From NCBI GenBank assembly GCA_045647905.1, contig JAZRMZ010000079.1, forward strand, positions 1-6,435: a stretch of 6,435 nt of DNA, written 5' to 3'. Shown in pieces: positions 1 through 5,763 of this stretch (its first letter is position 1; the number at the start of each line of letters is the position of its first letter). Made by a program: the position numbers and the translations under genes. The DNA is from SIG440 sp045647905 (lineage in GTDB: Bacteria; Bacillota; Clostridia; Monoglobales; Monoglobaceae). The notes under the pieces were generated by a model. The model searched no databases and had not been told where the DNA came from. It was given only the letters and a program-made list of their open reading frames with translations.

Positions 1-421
1 TGTCTCCCTAAGACCGCTTGGCCCCCGACTTCCGTCACCTGAAACATTATCGGTGCTCACGCCCGAGGATTTGTCCGACATCCGTGCCGGATTCCGTGAC
101 AAATACATAATTGATGCCGCACAAAAGGTTGTATCGGGCGAAATAAACCTCGAAGAGCTTCCCAAAATGGGTAACGAGGAGGCAAAGAAAACACTGATGA
201 AAATCAAAGGCGTTGGCAGCAAGGTTGCAGATTGCATTTTGCTTTTTGCCCTGGGACGTTACAAAACATTTCCGCAGGATGTATGGATAAAAAGAATCCT
301 CCTTGAACAATACGGTGTTGACGAAAAGGACATTGACTCTTTTGTCGAAAAGACCTTTGGAAACTTTGGTGGAATTGCTCAGCAGTATCTTTACTACTAT
401 TACGCCATTGAAAAAAATTAA
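1..421 (+). CDS. 8-oxoguanine DNA glycosylase (OGG1-type), 3' part only
   Basis: Base-excision repair enzyme that removes 8-oxoguanine from DNA and nicks the strand as a bifunctional glycosylase/lyase. The reading frame is open from base 2 to the TAA at 419-421 (139 residues visible), so the N-terminal part lies outside the window. The GTG at 53 is internal, because the residues before it (PSPETLSVLTPEDL) already fit the family. The helix-hairpin-helix is clear: LMKIKGVGSKVADC followed by FPQDVW. The Lys of GVGSK (codon 221-223) corresponds to the Schiff-base Lys249 of human OGG1, and the Asp of PQDVW (codon 278-280) to Asp268, so the visible catalytic residues are intact. The IRAGFRDKYI segment is also typical. 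It ends 19 nt before the nitroreductase ATG, probably as one operon. Family assignment is strong; the exact subfamily is less certain without the N-terminus. Confidence 0.9.
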   Translation, partial: VSLRPLGPRLPSPETLSVLTPEDLSDIRAGFRDKYIIDAAQKVVSGEINLEELPKMGNEEAKKTLMKIKGVGSKVADCILLFALGRYKTFPQDVWIKRILLEQYGVDEKDIDSFVEKTFGNFGGIAQQYLYYYYAIEKN

Positions 422-440
422 AACAGAAAGGACTGTTCTT

Positions 441-1013
441 ATGGATGTTAAAACTGCATTACTTGAAAGACGAACAATAAGAAAATTCACTCAGGAACCC
501 ATTCCCGAACAGGACTTGACAGATTTGATTGAATATGCCCGAATTGCCGCATATCCCGCAAATCTCCAGCCTCTGAAATTTGCAATAATTTCAGACAAAG
601 CTCTGCGTGATAAGGTTTTTGAAAGCACAAAATGGGCAGGCTATCTTCCCGACGGCACTCCGGAAGAAAAAGAACGCCCCACGGCATTTATTGCAGTTTT
701 TGGTGATACTGAAATAAAAAATTCATTTGAAGTTGAAGCAGGTACTGCAGTAACCTCCATGATGCTTGGTGCTCTTGAAAAAGGTATTGCAAGCTGCTGG
801 ATTGGTGCTTTAAACAAGAAAAACATCATGGAAGCCCTTGAACTTGATGAAGAAAAATACACGCTCCTTTATGTTCTTGCTCTCGGCTATCCCGTACAGG
901 AAAGTCAGATTTGTGCAATGCAGGACAATAATGTAAAATATTTTATAGACGAAAATAACAAACTCAATGTGCCAAAACGTTCTATGAATGAAATTCTTCT
1001 TTTCAAAAAATAA
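441..1013 (+). CDS. Nitroreductase family protein (FMN-dependent)
   Basis: Predicted cytoplasmic flavoprotein that uses NAD(P)H to reduce nitro compounds, quinones or similar substrates; the physiological substrate cannot be read from sequence. The protein is 190 residues, a normal length for a short nitroreductase. Family signatures: the N-terminal FMN phosphate-binding RRTIRKF (residues 10-16), AAYPANLQP (36-44) around the flavin, the helix GTAVTSMMLGALEKGIASCWIG (starting at 101), and the C-terminal LYVLALGYP (143-151). The start is ATG 441, preceded by AGAAAGGA at 425-432 with 8 nt spacing. The frame is open back to 303, but that extension would overlap the glycosylase gene and has no family resemblance. 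No signal peptide or membrane segment is seen. Its position behind a glycosylase for oxidised guanine fits a redox-stress theme, but this is inference. Confidence 0.88.
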   Translation: MDVKTALLERRTIRKFTQEPIPEQDLTDLIEYARIAAYPANLQPLKFAIISDKALRDKVFESTKWAGYLPDGTPEEKERPTAFIAVFGDTEIKNSFEVEAGTAVTSMMLGALEKGIASCWIGALNKKNIMEALELDEEKYTLLYVLALGYPVQESQICAMQDNNVKYFIDENNKLNVPKRSMNEILLFKK

Positions 1014-1015
1014 AG

Positions 1016-1136
1016 GGTTCTGTGACAAATATTAGAGTTTTACTTCGCCCTTCGCTCAGTAGAACATTCAATCAGTCATCCTGAGCGAAGCGAAGGATTC
1101 CCTTTGAGTTTACACCCCAATATTTGACAAAAAAGC
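1016..1136. repeat. Imperfect palindromic repeat, copy A (MITE-like)
   Basis: This starts three bases after the nitroreductase stop. Its ends are inverted repeats of 22 bp (1016-1037 against 1115-1136, about 14 of 22 matching), built around TGTGACAAATATT on the left and AATATTTGACA on the right. Inside, TTCGCTCAG (1051-1059) and CTTCGC (1043-1048) pair with CTGAGCGAAGCGAAG (1081-1095) through a 2-nt bulge, leaving a 21-nt loop. The right half contains GTCATCCTGAGCGAAGCGAA (from 1075), which recurs in copy B. No coding potential. The size and terminal inverted repeats resemble a miniature inverted-repeat element or REP-like palindrome. No target-site duplication is convincing, so mobility is inferred only. 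Confidence 0.65.
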
Positions 1137-1147
1137 GAACAAAGTTC

Positions 1148-1182
1148 AAAAACCGGATTTCTCAACGAAATCCGGTTTTTTT
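1148..1182. terminator. Bidirectional intrinsic terminator at convergent junction
   Basis: There is a perfect 13-bp stem (1148-1160 with 1168-1180, core ACCGGATTT/AAATCCGGT) and a 7-nt loop CTCAACG. On the plus strand seven T follow the GC-rich core; on the minus strand five T follow it. It can therefore end both the glycosylase-nitroreductase transcript and the guaB-zinc ribbon transcript arriving from the other side. Confidence 0.9.
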
Positions 1183-1184
1183 AT

Positions 1185-1316
1185 GGTTCTTCAGCAAATG
1201 TTGGGGTCTGACATATAGATTCTTTGCCGACTGCTCAGAATGACACCAAAGAGGTCATTCTGAGCGTAGCGAAGGATCTTTCCAAAGTGATTTTCCCCAA
1301 CATTTGTCACATAACC
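1185..1316. repeat. Imperfect palindromic repeat, copy B (MITE-like)
   Basis: The ends are 22-bp inverted repeats (1185-1206 against 1295-1316, 17 of 22 matching) whose inner 12 bp, CAAATGTTGGGG and CCCCAACATTTG, match perfectly. The centre is a hairpin with a perfect 12-bp stem, GCTCAGAATGAC (1233-1244) with GTCATTCTGAGC (1254-1265), and a 9-nt loop. Weaker pairing extends outwards to 1218 and 1278. The right half, from GTCATTCTGAGCG to CCCCAACATTTG, aligns with copy A with nearly the same spacing (41 against 40 nt). It starts only eight bases after the stop codon of the zinc-ribbon gene, read on the minus strand. I recognise the GTCATTCTGAGCG-AGCGAAG type of core as a repeat seen in diverse bacterial genomes, but could not check this. 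Confidence 0.7.
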
Positions 1317-1324
1317 TTTTTAAT

Positions 1325-1753
1325 TCATCTTTTATCTTTTGATTCCTTAAACATCTGCAAGGTTTCACCAAGCCGTTTATTGAAAGAAGGCTTTACGTCA
1401 TACTGCGCACCGCAATTACATTCAATGAAAAACGAATGAGTTTGAACTCTGTCCTCCATAACAGCAAGCAACGACTCGCCACATTCGGCACAGCAACAAG
1501 CTCTGCCCTTGACAACAGGCATACGGTTTGCCCTCACATCCGAACGGTATCTTGCTTTTGTCCTTGAAATTTCAATACTTCCGTAATTCCCACAAGTACA
1601 GCAAAACACCAGCATCATCAGATTATATCCCAACGCATTTATGCTGCCCACAATCTTTTCACAATTGTCGCAATAAATCAAGCTGCCGTTGGCAGACAGC
1701 AAACGGGCACCGACAATGTTTTTGTATGTTACACGTTTAGTCTTTCTTGCCAT
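1325..1753 (-). CDS. Hypothetical protein with two duplicated zinc ribbons, coupled to guaB
   Basis: I do not recognise a named family. The 142-residue basic, cytoplasmic-looking protein has two cysteine clusters of the same pattern, CX2CX20CXCG: C28, C31, C52, C54 and C88, C91, C112, C114. Corresponding cysteines are exactly 60 residues apart, so the protein looks like an internal duplication of a zinc-ribbon module. Extra cysteines C51, C86 and C87 sit next to the knuckles. The N-terminus (MARKTKRVTYK) and C-terminus are lysine/arginine-rich, which would suit nucleic-acid contact, but this is only inference. The ATG overlaps the guaB TAA by one base (TAATG) and no strong ribosome binding site precedes it, so translation is probably coupled to guaB. 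It could be a structural zinc protein, an RNA- or DNA-binding factor, or a partner of IMP dehydrogenase. Confidence 0.75.
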   Translation of the reverse strand: MARKTKRVTYKNIVGARLLSANGSLIYCDNCEKIVGSINALGYNLMMLVFCCTCGNYGSIEISRTKARYRSDVRANRMPVVKGRACCCAECGESLLAVMEDRVQTHSFFIECNCGAQYDVKPSFNKRLGETLQMFKESKDKR

Positions 1754-3261
1754 TACTTCACGGGTGCCACATTCTTATCCTTGAGAACAACGTCATGTGC
1801 GCCGCCCTCAATAATACTTGTAGCCGAAACAAGAGTCATCTTTGCATTCTTCTGGAGTTCGGGAATTGAAAGAACACCACAGTTGCACATTGTTGACTTA
1901 ACCTTGTTGAGGGTCAGGGCAACATTGTCCTTCAGCGAGCCTGCGTAAGGAACATACGAGTCAACACCTTCTTCAAAAGAAAGCTTCTGAGCGCCACCCA
2001 TATCATATCTCTGCCAGTTTCTTGCACGTGCAGAGCCTTCGCCCCAGTATTCTTTCATATAGTTACCGTTAACCGAAACCTTGTTTGAAGGGCTTTCATC
2101 AAAACGAGCAAAATATCTGCCAAGCATAACAAAATCAGAACCCATTGCAAGAGCGAGAGTGATGTGATAATCATGAACAATACCGCCGTCCGAACAAATG
2201 GGGATATAAATACCTGTCTTTTCAAAGTATTCATCACGGGCAGCCGCAACCTCCTGAACAGCAGTTGCCTGACCACGACCGATACCCTTCTGTTCACGGG
2301 TAATACAGATTGAACCGCCGCCAATACCAATTTTGATGAAGTCCGCACCTGCTTCCGCAAGGAACATAAATCCTTCACGGTCAACCACGTTTCCGGCACC
2401 AACCTTAACAGTATCGCCGTACTTGTCACGAATGAACTTGAGCGTTCTTGCCTGCCATTCCGAAAAACCTTCGGATGAGTCAATACAAAGAACATCTGCT
2501 CCTGCTTCAACCAATGCCGGAACTCTCTGTTCATAGTCACGGGTATTGATACCCGCACCCACAACATATCTCTTTGATGAATCAAGAAGCTCTGTGGGAT
2601 TTTCCTTGTGCGCATCATAATCCTTTCTGAATACAAATGCAACAAGTCTTCTGTTTTTATCAATAATAGGCAAAGAATTGAGCTTGTTATCCCAGATGAT
2701 GTCATTTGCTTCCTTGAGGCTTGTACCCTCAGGAGCGTAAATCAGCTTGTCAAAAGGAGTCATAAACTCTTTCACGGGAGTTGAATGATCCATACGGCTG
2801 ACACGGTAATCACGGGGGGTAACTATACCAAGAAGAACCCCTTCGGCTGTGCCGTCTTCAGTAACCGCAACAGTATTGTGACCCGTTGCCTTTCTGAGCT
2901 CAAGCAGTTCTGCCAGAGTCTGGTCGGGTCTGATGTTTGAATCACTTGCAACAAAACCTGCCTTGTGGTTCTTAACACGTCTGACCATAGCCGCCTCGTC
3001 CTCAATTGACTGTGAACCATAGATGAAAGACACTCCGCCTTCCTTAGCCAGAGCAATAGCCAGCTTCTCACCCGAAACAGACTGCATAATTGCAGAAACC
3101 ATAGGAATGTTCATTGTAATTGCAGACTCTTCACCCTTCTTGAACTTAACAAGAGGTGTTCTGAGACTTACGTTGCTTGTCATGCACTCCGCTGATGAAT
3201 AACCCGGAACAAGCAGATACTCGCTGAAAGTATGTGAAGGTTCATTGAAATAATAAGCCAT
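1753..3261 (-). CDS. guaB: IMP dehydrogenase
   Basis: Oxidises IMP to XMP with NAD+, the committed step of guanine nucleotide synthesis, as a cytoplasmic tetramer. The 502 residues form a TIM-barrel core (about 1-101 and 221-502) interrupted by a CBS-domain pair (about 102-220, including EFMTPFDKLIYAPEG). Active-site features: the loop GIGGGSICITR with nucleophile C319 and T321, D261 in CIDSSEG, CSDGG at 356-360, R382, the flap dyad R418-Y419 in NWQRYD, and E431. The C-terminal E485-G486-G487 fits the potassium site completed by a neighbouring subunit. These numbers equal those of the Tritrichomonas foetus enzyme, as I recall them, without any offset. K310 and E431 are the residues linked to weak mycophenolic acid binding in that enzyme. 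The start is supported by TCTCCT at 3269-3274 (AGGAGA on the coding strand, 7 nt spacing). Its stop overlaps the next gene's ATG. Confidence 0.97.
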   Translation of the reverse strand: MAYYFNEPSHTFSEYLLVPGYSSAECMTSNVSLRTPLVKFKKGEESAITMNIPMVSAIMQSVSGEKLAIALAKEGGVSFIYGSQSIEDEAAMVRRVKNHKAGFVASDSNIRPDQTLAELLELRKATGHNTVAVTEDGTAEGVLLGIVTPRDYRVSRMDHSTPVKEFMTPFDKLIYAPEGTSLKEANDIIWDNKLNSLPIIDKNRRLVAFVFRKDYDAHKENPTELLDSSKRYVVGAGINTRDYEQRVPALVEAGADVLCIDSSEGFSEWQARTLKFIRDKYGDTVKVGAGNVVDREGFMFLAEAGADFIKIGIGGGSICITREQKGIGRGQATAVQEVAAARDEYFEKTGIYIPICSDGGIVHDYHITLALAMGSDFVMLGRYFARFDESPSNKVSVNGNYMKEYWGEGSARARNWQRYDMGGAQKLSFEEGVDSYVPYAGSLKDNVALTLNKVKSTMCNCGVLSIPELQKNAKMTLVSATSIIEGGAHDVVLKDKNVAPVK

Positions 3262-3298
3262 ATTCTATTCTCCTATCTTTATTTATATATAATAGATT

Positions 3299-3327
3299 AT
3301 TATATAACATTTTGCATCAAATTGCAA
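3299..3327 (-). promoter_or_regulatory. Predicted sigma-A promoter of guaB
   Basis: On the minus strand the -35 box TTGCAA (3322-3327) is followed after exactly 17 bp by a perfect TATAAT (3299-3304). The transcript would start near 3292 and leave a leader of about 30 nt before the ATG, carrying the AGGAGA ribosome binding site at 3269-3274. A leader this short leaves no room for a purine riboswitch. Confidence 0.75.
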
Positions 3328-3331
3328 GGCA

Positions 3332-3344
3332 AAAACCGAACTTT
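3332..3344 (+). promoter_or_regulatory. Candidate PurR operator (PurBox) upstream of guaB
   Basis: AAAACCGAACTTT at this position fits every position of the Firmicutes PurBox consensus AWWWCCGAACWWT known from Bacillus and Lactococcus. It reads on the strand opposite to guaB, centred about 46 nt upstream of the predicted transcription start and just beyond the -35 box. A weaker match, 11 of 13 (core CCGAAA), lies at 3371-3383 in the same orientation. The core also sits in the loop of a small palindrome, GCAAAAA/TTTTTGC (3329-3348). No purR gene is in the window, so the regulator is inferred. Confidence 0.45.
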
Positions 3345-3396
3345 TTGCAAATTTATTCAATCTACACAAGCATACCGAAATATTACCAAAATTTTT

Positions 3397-4023
3397 TTAT
3401 TTTTCCTTGCTCAACATCCATTCAAGCAATTCTTTGTTATAAGCATTTTCCCAAACATTATGCCCAACACCGTCAACTCTTGTGTATGTAACATCTGCAC
3501 CAAGTTCCTCCAGCTTTTCAACCATCTGGTCGGACTGAACGGGGCTCACAACAGTGTCCTCCGCTCCGTGGAAAGCCCACACGGGCATATCAAGCACGCC
3601 TGCATTCCATGCCATTCCACCACCGCAAACGGGAGCAATTGCCGCAAACAAATCGGGTCTCGCCATAGCTGTGTACCAAGTTCCAAAGCCACCCATACTA
3701 AGCCCCGTGAGATACACCCTCTTTGGGTCAGCATTAAATTCTTCAATCAGCTGTTCAATGAATCTGACAAGGGATTCAACCCTTGCCGCCCAAAAAGTAT
3801 CCAAAGGACATTGAGGCATAACAACAGTGCAATCATATTCCTCCGTCATAAGAAGCTTTGAAAATCCATGCACATCCACCTTTGCGAGGTCATCCTTGCC
3901 TTCGCCCCTTTCACCTGCACCGTGCAACTGCACAATCAAAGGCTTTTTTTCATCTTTCTCGCCACATGAGTATTCAACAAAGGGGAATACCCATTTTTCT
4001 TCTCTGTGTTCAATTCTGTTCAT
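3397..4023 (-). CDS. Alpha/beta hydrolase (esterase/peptidase-like, dienelactone-hydrolase superfamily)
   Basis: Serine hydrolase of 208 residues with the complete catalytic set visible: the oxyanion-hole strand LIVQLHGAGERG (29-40), nucleophile S109 in the elbow GLSMGG, D156 in HGAEDTVVSP, and H188 in VGHNVW. The layout resembles the single-domain predicted peptidase/phospholipase-carboxylesterase and CE1-esterase-like families, so the substrate could be an ester of a sugar, lipid or peptide; I cannot choose. There is no signal peptide, so it should act in the cytoplasm. The start codon is supported by AAGGAG (4032-4037 on the complement) with 8 nt spacing. It lies 48 nt after the LRR gene on the same strand with no terminator between them, so co-transcription is likely. 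No convincing terminator follows before the guaB promoter. Confidence 0.88.
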   Translation of the reverse strand: MNRIEHREEKWVFPFVEYSCGEKDEKKPLIVQLHGAGERGEGKDDLAKVDVHGFSKLLMTEEYDCTVVMPQCPLDTFWAARVESLVRFIEQLIEEFNADPKRVYLTGLSMGGFGTWYTAMARPDLFAAIAPVCGGGMAWNAGVLDMPVWAFHGAEDTVVSPVQSDQMVEKLEELGADVTYTRVDGVGHNVWENAYNKELLEWMLSKEK

Positions 4024-4071
4024 AATCCAAACTCCTTCATTAATTATTTCTTTATTAAATTTGTTGCAAAA

Positions 4072-5619
4072 CTATTTTACATTTTCTGCATCACATAAAG
4101 GCTTTAAATCCTTCATGTCACTCCACACCATAACTTTCGCCTTTGTGTACGCTCCGGTTGCTTCAAAATCAACACTTTCTCCATCACAAACTGCCGTTTG
4201 TGCTCCAACAAATCTGTCGTTGTTATAAAGTACAAAAACAATAACTTTCGTTTTTTCAATATTAATCGGAGTGACTGTGAACATTTTACCGTCTTCTGAA
4301 ATTGAAGTTTGCGTAGCCGGACCAAAATGGATCATTACACCTTCAAAATTAACATCGGTTCTGTTTTCAACAATGCTGCTCCACTGTTTTTCCGCACCTC
4401 CAAAATATATATCAACAAGACTTGCGCAATCACCAAATGCCCGTACGCCTATCCTTGTGATACTTTTAGGTATTACTATACGTTCAAGACCTGTACATTT
4501 TAAAAATGTTCCGTCCTCAATAGCAGTTACATTGTTGGGAATCGTAATGCTCTTAATATTATAGCAATGCGCAAATGCCGACTCTCCAATTTGTCTTACT
4601 CCATCAGGTATTTTTATATAAGTAAAATTTTCACACTGTTTAAATGCAGAATCTCCAATATCCGTTACACTATCAGGAATTGTTATGCCATCAAGTTTTC
4701 CACAAAAAGAAAATGCAGATTCGCCGATATTTGTTACGTTTTTGCCCATTGTAACCTCTGTAAGATTTATGCAAAAATTAAATATCTCATTTTCGATACT
4801 TGTCACACCATCAGGAATTTCTATTTTTTCAAGGCTTATGCACCCTTTAAAAGCATAAGCGCCAATACTTGTTACGCTATCAGGAATTGTTATATTCTCA
4901 AGACTCTCACAGGAATAAAACGCATATACCCCTATACTCGTCACATCACCGGAAATCTTGATGGTTTTAAGATTTTTGCAGTTGCTGAATAAATAATCAC
5001 TAATCTTTGTTACTCTTTCAGGAATCACAATGGTTTCAAGGCTTTTACAATCTTCAAAAGCAAATTCTCCAATATTGGTTACGCTATCGGGAATTTTTAT
5101 ATCCACAAGACTTGTGCATCCTGCAAATGCACGTTCATCAATATGTGACACACCATCCAAAAGTATTATTTTCGCGAGGCTTGTACATCCTTTGAATGTC
5201 CAATTTCTAACATGGGTTACGCCCTCAGGAATTCTTACTTCAACAAGGCTTGTGCAACCTTCAAACGCCATGTCCCCTATATATGTTATACTGTCCGGAA
5301 TCACTATCCTTTCAAGTTCCTTGCAATGTTCAAACGCAGAATCTTCTATAGCTTCTACGCCATAAGGTATCTCTATATTTGTGATGCCGCTACAATTCCT
5401 GAACACTCTTTTGCCGATTGATTTAACCGGATATTTGCCAACCACTTCAGGAATTATAACATCTCCCGTAACCTGTCTGTCACAAGAAACAATTGTTACT
5501 TTTCCTTCGAAGGTTGTATAGGTAAAATATCCATCCGTTTCAGCTGACACTTTCATCATACCGGCCGCAACAACGCAAATCACGCTCAGCATAAGCAAAA
5601 TAATCTTATTTTGTTTCAT
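4072..5619 (-). CDS. Secreted BspA-type leucine-rich repeat protein
   Basis: Predicted extracellular binding protein of 515 residues. It begins with a signal peptide (residues 1-26: K2 and K5, a hydrophobic core to about 20, cleavage after VSA). A cap with the BspA-like segment DVIIPEVVGKYPVKSIG follows. Residues 65-409 are fifteen consecutive 23-residue repeats of the LRR_5 type, for example VTSIGAYAFKGCISLEKIEI, with no insertion or deletion. After the repeats comes GGAEKQWSSIV, a usual end to such arrays, and then a beta-rich C-terminal region (about 420-515) ending KVMVWSDMKDLKPLCDAENVK-like, a type common in clostridial secreted proteins. No sortase motif, SLH domain or terminal membrane segment is seen, so it is probably released or held non-covalently. 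BspA relatives bind host or bacterial surface ligands; the ligand here is unknown. A weak ribosome binding site (GGGATGG complement, 5624-5630) supports the start. Confidence 0.93.
   Translation of the reverse strand: MKQNKIILLMLSVICVVAAGMMKVSAETDGYFTYTTFEGKVTIVSCDRQVTGDVIIPEVVGKYPVKSIGKRVFRNCSGITNIEIPYGVEAIEDSAFEHCKELERIVIPDSITYIGDMAFEGCTSLVEVRIPEGVTHVRNWTFKGCTSLAKIILLDGVSHIDERAFAGCTSLVDIKIPDSVTNIGEFAFEDCKSLETIVIPERVTKISDYLFSNCKNLKTIKISGDVTSIGVYAFYSCESLENITIPDSVTSIGAYAFKGCISLEKIEIPDGVTSIENEIFNFCINLTEVTMGKNVTNIGESAFSFCGKLDGITIPDSVTDIGDSAFKQCENFTYIKIPDGVRQIGESAFAHCYNIKSITIPNNVTAIEDGTFLKCTGLERIVIPKSITRIGVRAFGDCASLVDIYFGGAEKQWSSIVENRTDVNFEGVMIHFGPATQTSISEDGKMFTVTPINIEKTKVIVFVLYNNDRFVGAQTAVCDGESVDFEATGAYTKAKVMVWSDMKDLKPLCDAENVK
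4393..5427 (-). repeat. Fifteen tandem 69-bp units encoding leucine-rich repeats
   Basis: This is the coding-strand repeat array of the LRR protein. The units are 69 bp each and in phase throughout, giving 1035 bp. The DNA copies are diverged, but phrases such as ATCCCTGATAG-like and TTTAAAGGG-like words recur once per unit. The complement therefore shows long stop-free stretches on the plus strand (for example 4567-4992) that are not genes. At protein level, Phe at position 9 and Cys at position 12 are present in all fifteen units. Confidence 0.9.
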
Positions 5620-5686
5620 CTTACCATCCCTAAATTTTATTTATCACAATCAAGCAAAACAAATACCTATATTTACAAGCATTTCC

Positions 5687-5715
5687 ATTATACACCACCG
5701 CACCCAAAAAAACAA
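5687..5715 (-). promoter_or_regulatory. Possible promoter of the LRR protein gene
   Basis: On the minus strand a perfect TATAAT (5687-5692) lies 17 bp downstream of TTGTTT (5710-5715), which matches only the TTG of a -35 box. The start would be near 5680, leaving a leader of about 60 nt. The -35 box falls in the T-tract of the upstream kdgK terminator, so the two signals overlap. Confidence 0.5.
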
Positions 5716-5745
5716 GAGCATACAGCAATTTTGCCGTATACTCCT
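5704..5745 (-). terminator. Intrinsic terminator of kdgK
   Basis: On the minus strand GAGTATACGGC pairs with GCTGTATGCTC (5716-5743; 11 bp including two G-U pairs, 6-nt A/T loop), followed by TTG and seven T down to 5706. It lies about 20 nt after the kdgK stop codon and separates kdgK from the LRR gene. Confidence 0.8.
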
Positions 5746-5763
5746 GATAAAAAACTTCAACAG

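Noticed and set aside
303..440. Upstream extension of the nitroreductase frame starting at 303
   Set aside because: It overlaps the glycosylase coding region, has no ribosome binding site or family resemblance, and ATG 441 has both.
1224..1439. Plus-strand open frame across repeat B and the zinc-ribbon gene end
   Set aside because: It is made of repeat sequence and the antisense of a real gene; no protein-like character and no ribosome binding site.
3262..3298. Purine riboswitch in the guaB leader
   Set aside because: The predicted leader is only about 30 nt and A/T-rich, far too short for the aptamer.
3329..3348. Hairpin GCAAAAA/TTTTTGC as terminator of the hydrolase gene
   Set aside because: Only seven mostly A-T pairs and no T-run follows on the minus strand; it is better read as the flanks of the candidate PurBox.
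4024..4071. Separate promoter for the hydrolase gene (TTGCAA followed by TAATTA at 17 bp)
   Set aside because: The -10 match is too poor in a very A/T-rich gap to support a call.
4567..4992. Plus-strand open frame rich in repeated Cys/Tyr/Arg words
   Set aside because: Antisense shadow of the in-phase 69-bp LRR units, which keeps one complement frame free of stops.
4393..5427. CRISPR-like or minisatellite array
   Set aside because: The periodicity is fully explained by coding of 23-residue leucine-rich repeats; there are no conserved repeats with unique spacers.
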